In this document: in pieces, positions 22,452 to 35,977 of the stretch
Numbering within the stretch: the stretch's first letter is position 1
How the letters are laid out: every line of letters starts with the position of its first letter
NCBI GenBank assembly: GCA_021442155.1
Contig: JAKCPB010001424.1
Coordinates: 1-64,000 of the forward strand
Direction of reading: 5' to 3'
Source of the DNA: Cymbidium sinense
Taxonomy: Eukaryota > Streptophyta > Magnoliopsida > Asparagales > Orchidaceae
DNA length: 64,000 nt
Program-made: the position numbers and the translations under genes
Notes under the pieces: model-generated
Told to the model about the DNA's origin: nothing
The model's input: only the letters and a program-made list of their open reading frames with translations
Database searches by the model: none

Positions 22452-25400
22452 GTAAACCAGAAGCTTTTAGTTTATTAATTTTTTATTTATTTTACTTTTA
22501 TTCTTATTTAAGTTTATTTTTATTTTAATTTAGTGTATATTTTATTTAGGTTTAGGAATATTTTATTTATTTTATTTAGTTTTTTTTTTCTTTTAGGTTT
22601 TATTTTTATTTATTTTTAGTTTTATATTTAGGTTTATTTTTTTAGTTTTATTTTATTATATGTTATATTTTATTTTTTATTTTTTAATTTTCATTTTAAT
22701 TTTGTATTTGTTTTTTAGGTTTTATTTAGTTTTATATGTTTTATTTTAGGGTTTAGGGTTTAGTTTAGGTTTAGGTTTTAGGTTTTTATTTTAGGTTTAC
22801 TATTATGTTTTATTTTTAGTATAGGTTTCTATTATGTATTTTATTTATTTAGGGTTATTTTAGTTTAGGTTTATTTATTTTAGTTTAGTTTATTTAGTTT
22901 AGGATTTTATTTTATTTTAGGATTAGTTTTTTATTTAGGGTTTTTTAATTTTATTTATTTTTTTTTTATTTTTAGTTTTATTTAGGTTTATTTTATTTTA
23001 TTTTATGTTTAGTTTATTTAGGTTTAATAGATTTATTATTTTTAATTTAGTTTAGATTTTTATTTATTTTATTTTATTTTATTTTAATTTTAAGGTTTAG
23101 GTTTAAGTATTTATATTTTATTTAGAGTAAGTTTTATTTATTTTATTTTTAAGATCAGGGTAGTGTGGGTCAGTCAGAGATCAGGGTTTAGTGGCCTAGT
23201 AGGTTTAGGTCAGTGCATTAGTTAGGGTAGGTTTAGTGGCCCAGTGCTCAGCTAGGTTTGGGTTGTGGGCCTTAGTTTAGCTTAGTTTTAGACCAGGAGG
23301 ATTTGAGTAGGGTCAGAGTAGTTTAGGGCCCAGTCAGGTGTCAGTTTAGAAGATTTTAGGGTAGTCAGGGTTTATCATCAGGTGGAGTGAAGGCCCAGGT
23401 TTAGGGTGTAGGTTTAGGTGGTTTAGATCAGTGGGTCTGAGGTCAGCCCAGGTCAGCAAGTTTGGTGTGGTAGGGTTTAGGGTTTAGGGTCAGGTCCTAG
23501 GGTTATTGGGTTTTAAAAAAAAAACCCATTAGGGTTTCTTTAGCTTATTTTACTTATTTTAGTTTGTATTTTATTTATTTTATTTAGTTTATTTTAGGTT
23601 TGTTTAGTTTTATTTAGTTTATTTTTAGGTTTAAGTTTAGGATTATTTATAGTTTATTTTATTTTATTTTAGTTTAGTTTAGGTTTTATTTTATTTAGGT
23701 TTAGGTTTTTATTTTATATTATTTATTTAGTAGGTTTAGTTTATTTATTTAGTTTAGTTTAGGTTTTTTTATTTATTTAGGTTTATTTAGTTAAGTTTAT
23801 TTTATATAGGTTTAGATTTATTTTATTTTATTTATTTTGGTTTAGGTTTTCTTTTAAGTTTAAGGTTTAGTTTTTTAGTTTTATTTTAGGTTTATATTTA
23901 AGGTTTATATTTTAGGTTTTAATTTTATTATGTTTTATTTTGTTGTTTTATTTTTTTTAAATTTTATTTATTTATTTTATTTTATTTAGTTTAGATTTTA
24001 TTTATTTTATTTTAGTTTAATTTTATTTTTATTATATTTTATTTAGGTTTTAGTTTAGGTTTTACATTTAATTTATTTAGTTGGGTTTTATTTATTATTT
24101 TTTAGATTTTGTTTAGTTTTAGGTTGTGGTTTAGATTTAAGGTTTAGGGTAGGGTGGGTTCAGGTGGTGGGGGTTAGGTGGGGTATGTGTGGAGGATTAG
24201 GGTTTATTTTTTATTTTGTTTATTTATTTTAAAAAAGTGTAGGCCAGTTTATTTATTTTTATTTCTTTATCTTTATTTATTTTATTTTGATTTAGGTTAT
24301 TTTATTTTATTTAATTTATTTATTTATTTTATGTTTATTTATTTTAGTTTAGTTTTTTATAGTTTAGGCTCAGGTTATAGTATAGGGTTTAGGTTTAGAA
24401 GGGTGAGTTTATTGCCTTTTGGTGGGGAGGATTTAGGGTCAGAGTGCCTTTTTTGGGTGGGTAGGATGATTGGAGTGTGGGTGGGTTTAGGTTAGTCAGG
24501 GCCCAGGTTTAGTGTAGGGTATTTAGCCAGTCCGCTACCAGGGTTAGGTTGATCTTTATGATTTAGTGTCAGGGTCAGTTGGTAGTGGTTAGGATTTAGG
24601 GTAGGGTAGGATTTGGTCATTTGGTTTGGTTTGAGTTCTGGGATGGTTTATCAGTGAGTTTAGCTATTTAGATTTTGAGCTTAACATTTAGGTTTTGGAT
24701 TTAAGTAGGATTTTTTTTTTTAAGTAAACCACAGTTTTAGTTATTTTGGTTTTTAATATTTTTTATTTAATGTTTATTTTATTTTTATTTTTTATTTATT
24801 TTTTTATTTTATATTTTAATTTAGTTTAGTTTATTATTTAGGTATTTTATTTATGTTTAGGATTTTTTTAGTTTATTTATAGTTTTATTTTTAATTTAGT
24901 TTTATTTTTATTTTATTTTTAGGTTTAAGTTTTATTTTTTTATTAGGTTTTTCTTTATTATTTTAGGTTTGGTTTTATTTTATTTTTTATTTTTAGGTTT
25001 TATTTTAGTTTAGGTTTTGGTTTTTTTAGTTTTTTTATTTATTTCTTTAATTAGATTTAGGTTTTATTTATTTTGGTTTAGGTTTTATTTTTATTTTAGA
25101 ATTTTATTTTAGTTTATGTTTAGGTTTATTTTATTTTATTTATTTTAGGTTTATTTAATTTAGTTTTATTTAGTTTCATTTAGTTTTATTCTAAGTTTAT
25201 TTTATTTTATTATTTTTTCAATTTTATTTTATTTAGGTTTTTTTTTTTAGGTTTATTTTAGTTTAGGTATTTATTTATTTATTTAGTTTTTTTATTTTTT
25301 TTATTTTATTTGTAGGTTTAGGTTTAGTTTACATGTTAGTTTTATTTTATTTTATTTTAATTTTCTTTATTTAGTTAGGTTTTATTATTTTAATTAAGTT

Positions 25401-25828
25401 TAGTAGGTTTTAAGTTTTAGGTTTTATGGTTTGGATCAGGGTTTAGGGGGTTTGGGTGGTTGTGGTAGGGTTTAGTTTAGGGTAGGGTCTGTTTTGGTAT
25501 TAGAGTTTAAAAGTCTAGGAGTTAAGTTTATAGTTTTTTTTTAATTATTGTAGTTTAGTATATTATTTTATTTAGGTTTATTTTATTTTATTTAGTTTAG
25601 TTATTTTGGTTTATTTATTTTCATTTAGGTTTTATTTTAGGTTAGTTAATTTAGAGTTTAGGTTTAGGGTTTAGGTTGAGGTTTAGAATGTAGGTTTTTT
25701 TTCCTGTTTGTGTTTATTTAGGTTTTAGGTTGGGTTTTAGGGTTTAGGGTTAGGGGTTTAGGGTTTTAGGTTTTGGTTTAAGGTTTGTTTTAGGTTCTTT
25801 TAGTTTAGGGTTTACAGTTTTTGTTTAA
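22452..25828 (+). repeat. Telomere-like block
   Basis: T/A-rich units, with G-rich sub-blocks at about 23150-23510 (TCAGGG, CCCAGTG, GGTCAGTG variants), 24120-24200, 24360-24680 and 25640-25800 (clean TTTAGGG). Junction motifs at about 22452 (TGTAAACCAG), 23515 and 24717 (AAGTAAACCACAG). The open frame at 24178-24495 is a Phe/Leu/Tyr-rich translation of the repeat. Confidence 0.88.
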
Positions 25829-26258
25829 CGAGAACAAATTCATATTCAGCATTTCTTCTTTTCAATTTCATCAACCAAGTAACACACAAATTTTCTAAGA
25901 CATAAGCGGGAACATAGATAAAAAGTGAGAACTCATAGAGCTAATAAAAAATCTTAGATAACTAGAATTGCCTCTACTATAAAGACATATTTCTTAAGTA
26001 GATTGATTGATCATTCTTTAGTTTCTCGCTTCCCATTAGAACCACTGCCTCTTGAGTACTGGATCCACCATCATATCCTCGATCACTCCTCCTTACCACC
26101 ATGGTCAGAACCTCCATCGCATCCACCACCGCTTACCGCCACCACCATATCCACCAAGAGCCAGATCCCCTCAACCATTGAGATAACCGCTCCGCTTTGC
26201 CTCCATCCAAATCTAGACTGAGGTGTGATGTTCTACCATTAAGGCTCATTATTCTATG
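25829..26258 (-). pseudogene. GRP 3'-end fragment, copy 2
   Basis: In the minus-strand sense direction there is a decayed NGQNLDG..IT.. segment (about 26250-26220), the AQSRF-like segment at about 26215-26205, a Gly-rich tail degraded by shifts (26200-26030), and the shared 3' UTR to AGAACAAATTC at 25829. The plus-strand Pro/His-rich open frame across it (26003-26221) is only the antisense of the Gly-rich tail. Confidence 0.8.
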
Positions 26259-27869
26259 CCTTAGGTTTAGTTTAGTTTATTAGTTTAGGGTTTATGTTTA
26301 TTATTTTAATTTACTATTTTAGTTTATTTATATTATGTTTGGATTTTATTTTAGTTTATTTTTTTAAGTTTAGGTTTATTTTTAGCTAAGTTTTTTTTTT
26401 TTTGAGTTTATTATATATGTTTTGGTTTATTTTTTTATTTTTCTATTTAGGTTTAGGTTTTATTTTATTTTTTAGTTTAGTTTTAGGTTTTATTTAGGTT
26501 TATTTTTTAGGTTTTATTTTTTAGTTTTAGGTTTAGGTTTATTTTTAGATTATTTTATTTTATTTAGTTTAAGTTTAGGTTTAGTTTATTTTAGGAATAG
26601 GTTTAGGTTTTATTTATTTTAGTTTAGTTTAGGTTTATTTTATTTTATTTATTTTAGTTTTAGTTTAATTTTTTTTTTATTTATTTTAGTTTTATTTCAA
26701 GGTTTATTAGGCTTACATTTATTTAGTTTTATTTTATTTTATTTTGTTTATTCATTTTATTTACGCCCAATTTTATTTTATTTAGGTTTTTTAGGTTTAT
26801 TATTTTTTATTTAGTTTTATTTATTTTATTTTTATTTTTATTTATTTATTTTATTTATTTGTGTAAGTTTTATTTTTTATTTTATTATTATTTTATTTAT
26901 CTTTTATTTTTTTTATTTTATTTATTTTTAGGTTTTATTTGGTTTATTAGGTTTTGGTTTTTAGGGTTTAGGTTTATGGCTCAGGTTTATGTTTTGGGTT
27001 TTGTAGGCCAGTGTTTCTGTTTTAGGCCTAGTTTTTAGGCTCAGTGTTTGATCTTTGGTTTAGGATTTAGTGGTAGGTTTAGGTTTTAGTGGTTTAGGGT
27101 TTCTAAGTCCCTTGTTTGTGGATTTCACTCATGGATATGGTTGTGGCTGGTTTGGTTTTAGAGTGGCTAGGTTTTAGTCAGGTTTACAGTTTAGGGTTTC
27201 ATTTAGGTTTCCATTTTGGTTTTATTTTTTTAAGGTTTAGGTTTTTTTAAGGGCTCAGGGTAGTTTTAGTTTAGGTTTTAGGTTTAGGTTTATATTTTAG
27301 GATTTATTAGGATTAGGGTTTAGGGTTTAGGTTTATTTTTAATTAAGCAAACCAGAGGTTTAGGTTTATTTTAATTTATTTTGTATTTATTTTAGTTATA
27401 TTTATTTTTCATTTTATTTAGATTTATTTTTTATTTTATTTTGTTTAGTTTTTTTATTTTGTCTATTTATTTTAGTTTAGGTTTTCTATTTTAGTTTATT
27501 TTTAGGTAAGATTTAGGTTTATGTTTATTTTTTTAGTTTTGTTTTATTTTATTTTATTTTTTTAGGTTTAGGTTTTATTTTATTTTTTTTTATTTTTTTT
27601 TTTATTTTATTTTTTAGGTTTTATTTTATGTTAATTTTATGTTTTATTTTTTAGTTTTAGTTTAGGTTTTATATTTTATTTTATTTTGTTTAGGGTTTAG
27701 GTTTTATTAATTTTAGTTTAGTTTATTTTAGTTTAGGTTTATGTTTATTTTAATTCATTTATTTTAGGTTTAGATTTTTTTTATTTTAGGATTTAGGTTT
27801 ATTTTTTATTTATTTTAGGTTTATTTCTTAGTTTTATTTTTATTTAGTTTTTATTTTATTTAGGTTTTG
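26259..27869 (+). repeat. Telomere-like block
   Basis: T/A-rich to about 26940, a G-rich and variant sub-block at about 26945-27330, a junction motif at 27339-27370 (AATTAAGCAAACCAGAGG), then T/A-rich up to the gypsy fragment. No genes seen. Confidence 0.88.
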
Positions 27870-29690
27870 TTCCACCATCCTTCAAGATTTTGATGGCACT
27901 AACCCAATAACACATTGCACACTTTAGAGCTGGCTATTGCAACATCATTGGCCTCTTCCACCTTTTCGTCAGCAGTGTGTCAGGTGTTGCATTTGATTGG
28001 TGCACTGAATTGTCCAACTGTTTGGTGAAGACTTTTACTGAGTTGGAGCACCTCTTCATCAAGAGGTTTGCTGGAGCTTAGTAGAAGGTGATTGTAGGTG
28101 ACGTCATTGTAGAGAAATAGAAACTCAACAAGTCCTTTGTTGATTACATTCTCAAGTGGTGCAACCTAAGCATGAAATCAAACAACACTATCTGAATAGC
28201 ATGCCATTAAGATTCTTCTAAAGAATATCCATGCCCTGGTCGCCTTCATGCACAAGGACTTTACCATCAAAGCATTCGATAAATTAATCAATAATGCAGC
28301 TAGCCTACAAGAGGAAGCCAAATAGTTGCCCTTTCCTGACCAATCATTTAGGCCCAAGCTGCAAAAGGTGTTTAAGAAGAAGCAGGAACAGTTGTGTCAG
28401 TGGATAGAGGGAAGCAACCAGCCAGACTTCACTATGATAGACTATGAGCTTAGCAGCCCCTTTACCACCTCCTCTTCCACCACCTCAGCCATCATACTAG
28501 CCAACACAGCTGACACAATGACCATTTCCACCACCTCAGTAGCCTACCCAATAGTAGTATTCATATCTATTACTACGTAGCTACTTTACACCTACTCTTG
28601 CTAATATATTGAATAAGCCTTATTCATGCAAGAGGGATGTAATTAGAAAAATCTTTAAGAATCTCTTAAAGAAACTTGACTTTCATTTATTAAAGCTTAA
28701 GAGGCCGGAAGAAGTGAGCAAGAGTGATGATCCTGGCCATTTCCCTTACCACCGCATATTAGGCCATGTCTTAGAGGATTGTATCACTTTTATGGACTAG
28801 CTTGATCGCAGCTACAAGTTGAGAGCCATAGCTATCTCTAAGGAATACTTATTTGAATAACCATCTAGTTTAGTTAGAGTAATCCTTAGGGATACTTGCA
28901 ATCCTCGTAAGACAAAAGAAGATTAGGATGTCTCCTTTTCCTGAACCTCTATGAAAATCATTTCTAAGATAAAGAAGCTTCCCTTATAAGTGCTTAAAAT
29001 AGCTCAAACCTCCAACACCAAGGAAGGTTTGCTAGTTGCAAAGGACAACTCGGGGAGGGTGAGAGCCCACCAGTAGCAGAAGCTCACCATACTTACCCGA
29101 GATTGTCCAAAATTGTATCCACCATCTGAGTCAAATACTCCCTCCATCGTTGCAACTACCACCTCTCGCTAGCCTTCTACCCAGAGCAATCAGATCTACG
29201 ATAAGGGCATAATCCCTTACTCCACTTATTTTACTTGATTTCTGTAGCTCTACCCAAAAAGAAATTAATGAAGAAAACTAATTCTACTTATATATTGTCC
29301 ACTTCTCTTGATTTTATTCTAATTAAAGCTCTCCAAATAAAATAATGACTCTAGTAGTTCTAATCATTTTTTTCTAATTTATAGTCAGACTATCCTTCTA
29401 TACATAGGTCCACCTCTTAAGATTGACTTAGAGTCAACTAACTCTAAGGATGCCATAGGAGAAGTTGTAGGTATGCTAGAAGAAGGTAAAACTTTCCACA
29501 AGCTCATCATTCTAAGAAATCAATTCAACCTACAAAGTGGCAAAGTTCTACCTTTGGGGTAGCACCTCGTGATAAGGGTAATTAAGTTTGATCCAGAGAT
29601 AACCCCTCCATAGGATGCTCCACCCATGGATATGCTTATGGAAGCCGAGTTGATTATACCCTAGCTCACCTTGTGGGATTTAAGGTTTAG
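27870..29690 (+). mobile_element. Ty3/gypsy gag fragment, copy 1
   Basis: The translation across frames shows a Retrotrans_gag-like region: VAFDWCTELSNCLVKTFTEL, then HLFIKRFAGA, then IVEK.KLNKSFVDYI.KW.NLS (about 27970-28180). Next come a basic/Pro-rich spacer (28326-28580) and a segment at 28609-28800 with PYSCKRDVIRKIFKNLLKK and KRPEEVSKSDDPGHFPYHRI. That last block corresponds to the family's KRPEE...DDPKYC.YHR..GH..EDC motif, but the first Cys is Phe here. Stops (for example TAGTAG at 28079-28084) and shifts abound. It is cut at about 29680 by telomere-like DNA. The 5' boundary (CCACCATCCTTCAAGAT) is the same as in copy 2. Confidence 0.82.
28609..28800 (+). pseudogene. Gypsy gag C-terminal segment (YHR..GH..EDC motif)
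   Basis: A 63-residue open stretch, the best surviving piece of gypsy copy 1. It contains KRPEEV, SDDPGHF, PYHRILGHVLEDC and ends at a TAG. Copy 2 (about 54200-54375) keeps the Cys before PYHR. The stretch normally links gag to protease in plant Ty3/gypsy polyproteins. Confidence 0.75.
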
Positions 29691-29830
29691 GGTTTGGGTT
29701 TTGGGTTTGGGATTAGTGTTTTAGGGTTTTTGGTTTAGGGTTTAGGGTTTAGGTTTAGTGTTTAGGTTTTAGGTTTAGGGTTTAAGTTTTTTAGGGTTTA
29801 GGGTTTAAGGTTTATAGTTTTTTTATACAA
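29691..29830 (+). repeat. G-rich TTTAGGG-type run
   Basis: Short run of TTTAGGG variants that directly joins the truncated gypsy fragment to GRP copy 3. Confidence 0.88.
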
Positions 29831-30299
29831 AGAACAAATTCATATTCAACATTTCTTCTTTTGATTTAATTTACCAAGTATGCCAAGTTTTCTCGAGACA
29901 CAAGTGATGACATAGATAAAAAATGAGCACCCATGAGGAAATCAAAACCTAGATAAGTAGGACAATCTCTTTGTAAAGGCATTATTTTGTAAGCAACAGA
30001 TTGGTTCGATCATTCATCAGTTTCTCTAATTCCCATCAGAACCACCCTCACTTCTTGAGTAGTGTGATCTACCATTATATCCTTGACCTCTCCCACTACC
30101 ACCACTACGATTGGAACCTTCGTCACTCTGCCCGCCTCCATAATCACCACTGCTCTAACCACCACCTCCATATCCACCAACACCTCCAGACCCCCACCAC
30201 AATTGTGAAAACTGTCACTTCTGCCATTGGTTCCAATGATAAATTTAGACTGAGCCTAGTTGACTGATATTCCTCCCATCAAGGGTTTGCCCATTCTTA
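29831..30299 (-). pseudogene. GRP 3'-end fragment, copy 3
   Basis: The minus strand, 3' UTR end at 29831-29845 (rc of AAGAACAAATTCATATTC), runs back to the start of the block at TTGATGGGAGGAATATC (about 30280), a decayed version of the NGQNLDGRNIT region. A degraded Gly-rich tail lies at 30220-30020. The junction with ATTCTTAGGGTTTAGG at about 30296 is the same as in other copies. The plus-strand His/Ser-rich frame (30001-30267) is antisense. Confidence 0.8.
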
Positions 30300-33167
30300 G
30301 GGTTTAGGTTGGGGTTAGGTTTAGTGTTTAGGTTAGATTAGTGTTTAGGATTTAGGGTTTAGGTTGTTTAGGGTTTAGGTTGTAGTTTTAGGTTTAGGGT
30401 TTGAGGTGGGGTTTAGAGTTTTAAGTTTAGGCTGAGGGGTTTTGGTTTGGTGGTTGTGGTTGTGGTTGGGTTTAGGGTTGGTTTGGTGGTTTAGGGTTTA
30501 GGGTAGTGTAGGTTTAGGGTTGCAGGTTTAAGCTTAGTTTAGGATTTAGGAGGTTTTTTTTAAAAAAAATTAGTAAACCAAGAGTTATATTTAGTTTATT
30601 TTTATTTATTTGAGTTTATTTTATTTTTTTTATTTAGGTTTATTTTTTTTATTTTATTTAATTTAGTTTTATTTATTTTAGTTTAGGTTTTTATTTCTTT
30701 AGCATTTTAGGTTTATTATTTGGTCAATTTTATTTTGATTTTATTTTTTTTATTTAGGTTTTATTTTTAGGTCCATTTTTAGGTTTTATTTATTTAGGTT
30801 TTTTTTATTTTAGGTTTAGGTTTATTTTAGTTTATATTTTATTTAGTTTATTTATAGTTTAGGTTTAATTTGTATTTCTTTTAGCTTAGTTTTATTTTAA
30901 TTTATGTTTTATTTTATTTTATTTTTTTACAGGTTGGGTTTTTTTTAGGGTTTAGATTTTATTTTCATTTACTTTAGGTTTTATTTTAAATGTTATTTTA
31001 GGTTTAGGTTTTATTTAGTTTTTTATTTTAGTTTATTTTAGGTTTATTTTTTTATTTAATGTTTATTTTTAAGTGTTTATTCTTAAGTCCATTTAATTTA
31101 GTTTAGTTTAGGTTTTATTTATCTTATTATTCTTAATTTTATTTTAGGTAGTTTAGGTTTTAGTTAAATTTATTTATACATTTATTCTCTTATTTAGTCC
31201 TAAGATTTACGCCTAGATCTATGATTTAGGCCTGTGTCAGGCCCAGGGCCCATGGCCTGGGGGCCCAGTGTCAGGTGTCCAGGCCCAGTGGCCTAGTGCT
31301 TCATGGATGGCCCTGAGGTCCGTGGCCCAGGTCAAATTTAGTGCTAAACATCTGTGGCCTTAACATCTATGCCTACTAGGGCCCAGGGTCAGTCAGGGTC
31401 AGTGGCCTAGTGGCCTGTCCCAGCAGTCCTGCATGGTCTGGGCAGTCAGGGGAGGCCTGGGCGTCAGGGCCCAGTGTCACAGGCCTATAAGCCAGGCCTG
31501 GTTTGTTTAGGGTCTGGCTAACTGTGGCCAGGGCTCAGAGTCAGGGTCATTTCAGGGTCAGAGGCTGGCCAGTTTAGAGTCACCTGTTTTAGCTTAGGGT
31601 AAGTTAGGATTTAGGGTTTGGGTTTAAGGTTTAGATTTTATTTAGTTATTTTATATTTTATTTTAGTATTTTATTTATTTTATTTTTATTTAGTGAGTTT
31701 ATTTATTTTATTTATTTCTAGTTTAGGTTTTATTTTCTATAATTTTAGGTTTAGTTGATTTTAGTTTAGTTTTTATTTTTTCATATATTTTAGGTTTAGT
31801 TTTATTTTTTATTTTAGTTTTTTAGGTTTTATTTTTAAGGTTGTGTTTATTTTATTTTAGGTTTATTTTTTAGTTTAGGTTTATTTTAGTTTATTTTATT
31901 TTATTTTATTTAGTTTAAGTTTATGTTTGGTTTAGTTTATTTTAGGTTTAGGTTTAGGTTTTATTTATTTTAGTTTAGTTTATTTTAGTTTAGGTTTTAT
32001 TTTATTTTTTATTTTATTTTTTAGTTTAGGTTTAGTTTTTTTTTGTTTAGGGTTTTTTATTTTATTTATTTTTTTATTTTAGGTTTTTTATTTAGTTTCA
32101 ATTTATTTTATTGTAATTTATTTTTGAATTTTAATTTATTATATATGTTTTCTTAGGTTTATTTTATATTATTTTATTTAGGTTTTATTTATCTTCTTTT
32201 AGTTTATTTTATTTTATTTTATGTTTAGGTTTAGTTTTAGTTTTAGTTTTATTTTATTTTATTTATATTAAATTTTAGGATTAGGTTTTTTACAATATTA
32301 TTTTTAGGTTTTATTTAATTTAAGTTTATCTTTGGTTTAAAGAGTTCTAGTGGTAGTAGTGTATAGTGTTGTGGTTTATGTTCATAGTTTAGGGTTATTT
32401 AGGGTTTAAGGTTTAGGGTTAGGGTTATTTTTTAAATTAGTAATCCCATTTAGTTTATTATTTATTTATTTTATTAAGTTAATTTTATTTAGGTTTATTT
32501 TTTTTTTATTTTATTTATTTTATTTTAGTTTTAATTATTTTAGTTATTTTTTTATTAGTTTTTTTTAAGTTTAGGTTTATTTTTTTTTAGTTTTTTATTT
32601 TTTATTTTATTTTTAGTTTATTTTTTTGTTCATTTTATTTTATTTAGAGTTTAGGTTTAGGTTTTACTTTATTTTGGGTTTAGGTTTAGGTTTATGTATT
32701 TTAATTTAGTTTATTTTAGTTTATGTTTAGTTTATTTTATTTTATTTTAGATATAGATTTTTTTTAGTTTAGGTTTATTTTATTTTTTAAGTTTTATTTT
32801 AAGTTTTATTTTTAGGTTTTACTTAGTTTTATTTTATTTTATTTTAGGCTTTTATTTTGAGTTTATGTTTATTTATTATTTATTTTGATTTTTATCTTTT
32901 AGTTTAGTTTAGGTTTATATTTATTTAATTTTAGTTTTTTTTTATTTTTTTTATTTACTTTTTAGGTTTAGGTTTAGGTTTTAGTTTAGGTTTTTATTTT
33001 ATTTTTTATTTTATTTTTTTGTTTATGTTTTTATATTTATTTTAAATTTAGGTTTTATTTAGTTTAGGTTTAGGTTTTTTTTTTTAGGGTTTAGTTTTGG
33101 GGTTTGTGTGGTTTTGGGGTTTAGGTCAGTTTAGGTTTAGTTTAAGGTTTAGGATTTTTGGTTTTTT
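30300..33167 (+). repeat. Telomere-like block with the strongest CCAGGG/GGCCCAG sub-block
   Basis: G-rich TTTAGGG at 30300-30550 ends in a junction motif (30562-30600, AAATTAGTAAACCAAGAG). T/A-rich DNA follows. About 31195-31610 is unusually GC-rich for this window, with CCCAGGGCCC, GGCCTGGG, GTCAGGGTCAG and GGCCTAGTGG variants. T/A-rich DNA then continues to 33080. No open frame of interest. Confidence 0.88.
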
Positions 33168-33634
33168 TAACAGAACAAATTCAAATTCAACATTTCTTCT
33201 TTTTATTTCATCAACCAAGTAAAATACCATGTTTTCAAAGACATGTTATACATAGATAAAAAAAAAATGAGCACGCATAGAGCAATTAAAAAACCTTGAT
33301 AATTAGAATCGTCTCTACTATAAATTCAAAATTCTAAGCAGATCGATCAGTTTTCTTCCGCTTATCTAGTTCCAACCATAACCGCCCTATCCTCTTGAGT
33401 AGCGGGATCCACCATCATATCCCTGATCTCTCCCTCCGCCACCACCACAGTTGTAACCTCCATCGCTCCTCCCGCCTTCATAACCATCAATACTCCGAAC
33501 ACTACCTCCATATCCACTAGCACCTCAAGATTCTCCACCACCATTGTAATAACCATGACCTCTCTCACCTCCATCACCAAATCTAGATAAAGCCCGGTTG
33601 ACTGTGATGTTCTGCTGGTTCTCCCATTCTTAGG
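33168..33634 (-). pseudogene. GRP 3'-end fragment, copy 4
   Basis: In sense direction: a decayed NGQNLDG segment (about 33630-33605), ITVNRA and a degraded SRF segment (about 33610-33580), a Gly-rich tail (33570-33380) and the shared 3' UTR (33370-33168). The open frame at 33580-33362 is Met/Val-rich because it reads the GGN repeats in the wrong phase. No upstream RRM. Confidence 0.82.
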
Positions 33635-35977
33635 GTTTAGGTTTATTAGGTTTTAGGTTTAGGTTTTTTTTTTTAATTTATTTAATTACTTTATTTTAGG
33701 TTTGGGGTTTGGTTTAGGTTAGGTTAGGGTTTAGGGTTTGCTTTTAGGGTTTAGGGTTTAGGTTTACGATTTAGGGTTTAGGGTTTTATGGTTTATACTT
33801 TTAGGTTTAGGGTTGTTAGGGTTTTTGATTTAGGTTTAGGTAGGTTTATGGTTTAAGGTTTAAGGTTTAGGATTTAGGATTTATGATTTTTTTTTAAATT
33901 AAGTAAACTAGTAGGTTCATGCTTATTTAGTTTATTTAGTTTATTTTTTATTATTATAGTTAATTATATTTTTTATTTTTATTTAGTTTAATTTATTTAT
34001 ATTAGTTTATATTTTTATTTTAGTTTATTTTTTGGTTTTAGTTTTTATTTTAGTCTCTTTTATTTTATTTTATCTTTAGGTTTAAATTTTTTTTTTTTTA
34101 GGTTTAGTTTAGGTTTTATTTTATTTTTATGTTTAGTTTAGTTTTATTTTAGGTTTATCTAGGTTTTATTTTTTAGTAGCAGGCTTATTTTTAGTTTTAT
34201 TTTATTTTTATTTAATTTAGGTTTATTTTATTATTTTAGGTTTTGGTTTTTTATTAGAGTTTATTCAATTTAGTTTAACCTTAAGTTTATTTTATTTTTA
34301 TTTTAGTCAGTTTCTTTTGGTTTAGGGTTTAAGTTTTATTTTTATTTATTTTAGGTTTTATTTTAGGTTTTATTTTAGGTTTATTTTTTAGTTTTAGATT
34401 TTATTTAGTTTTATTTTATTTTATTTTAAGTTTATTTTATTTATATTTTACATTTAGTTTTCTTTTATTTAGGTTTTTATTCTTAGGTTTATTTTATTTT
34501 TAGTTTTTTTATATTTTAATTATTTCATTTAGTTAGTTTATTATTAATTTATTTTATTTTTAGGTTTAATAGGTTTTAGTTTATGTTTATTTTATTTTAT
34601 TTTGCATTACAAGATCTGGCTTTTATATATTTTATTTTTAAGTTTTCTAGCCAGTTTGTTAGGGTTGGTTTATGGTGTGGTTTAGGGTTTAGTGGTAGGT
34701 AGGGTTTAGATTTAGGATTTGTGGTTATGGTTTTTAGGGTTTGTTTTTTCTTTTAAATGCAACCAATGGTTTAGTTTTATTATTTATTTTGTTTTTTATG
34801 ATTTTATTTTTATTTATGTTTATTTTATTTAGTTTTATTTTTTAGTTTATTTATTTTGTTTATGTTTTTTTATTTAGTTTATTAGTTTAGGTTTATTTTT
34901 AGTGAGTATTATTTTTATTTCATTTTTAGGATTTATTTTTTATTTTTTGGTTTAGGTTTTTTATTTTATTTTTAGTTTAGGTTGTTTTTTATTTATTTTA
35001 TATAGGTTTTTTAGTTTAATTTATTTTATTTAGTTTAGTTTTAGGTTTTGGTTTAGTTTTATTTTATTTATTTTAGTTTTATCATTAGTTTAGGTTTAGG
35101 TTTATTTTATTTTTATTTTATTTTATTTTAGGTTTTAGTTTTTTTTTAGTTTTAGGTTTTATTTATTTTAAATTTAGCATTTATTTTTTAGATTTATTGT
35201 TTTAGATTTAATTTTTTTATTTAGGTTTTATTTTATTTTATTTTAGGTTTATTTTAGGTTTATTTATTTTATATTATAAGTTTTGATTTAGTTTTTATTT
35301 TATGGTTTTTTTTTCTTTTAGGTTATTATTTAATTTATTAGCTCTCTTTTTATTAGTTTTTATTTTATCTTTTAAGTAGGTCTTTATTATTTATGTTTAT
35401 GTTTTATTTTATTTTATTCTTTTAATTTTATTTTTTAGGTTTTATTTATCTTTTATCATTTATGTTTAGTTTATTTATTTATTTTATCTTTTTTAGGTCT
35501 TTATTTAGTTAGCTCAGCTAGGTTCTTTAGGGCTGTGCCTGGTTTAGTTCAGAGCCTTGTCTTTAGGGTGTGGTGGCCAGTGTGGTGGCTCATGGCTCAG
35601 TGATGTGCTACCAAGGGTTTAGGGCCCAGTGTCATGGCTTTAGTGGCTCAGGATTTTAGGTCAGGACCAGGCTCAGGTCACTAGTGTTGCCAGTGGCCTG
35701 GGTTAAGGTTTGACCCCAGCCCACTCAGATATATGTGGCTCAAGGTGGGGAGGGTTGTGGTCAGTAAGTGAGTGGGTAGGGTTTAGTGGTTTAGGCCTGG
35801 GTTTAGGTTTAGTTTTGGATTTAAGGTTTAGGGTTTAGGGTCAGTAGTTTTAGGTTTAGGTTTGTAGGGTTAGTGTGTAGGATTTTATTTAGGATTTATG
35901 GTTTAGGGTTTAGGGTTTTAGGGTTTAGGGTTTAGGGTTATTTATAGGTTTAGGGTTTTGGTTTTGGTTTTTTTTCA
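33635..35977 (+). repeat. Telomere-like block
   Basis: G-rich to about 33890, junction motif at 33895-33925 (AAATTAAGTAAACTAGTAGG), T/A-rich to about 35500, CCAGGG/TCAGGG-rich variants at about 35510-35800, then clean TTTAGGG runs at about 35880-35960. No genes seen. Confidence 0.88.

Noticed and set aside
24178..24495. Phe/Leu/Tyr-rich frames resembling membrane proteins (also 44622-44813, 50970-51152, 61781-62014)
   Set aside because: Low-complexity translation of TTTATTTTA repeats with no conserved motif; hydrophobicity follows from T richness.
26003..26221. Pro/His-rich plus-strand open frame (also 30001-30267, 57301-57483, 57407-57610)
   Set aside because: Antisense of the Gly-rich GRP tail; the sense strand has recognisable family motifs.
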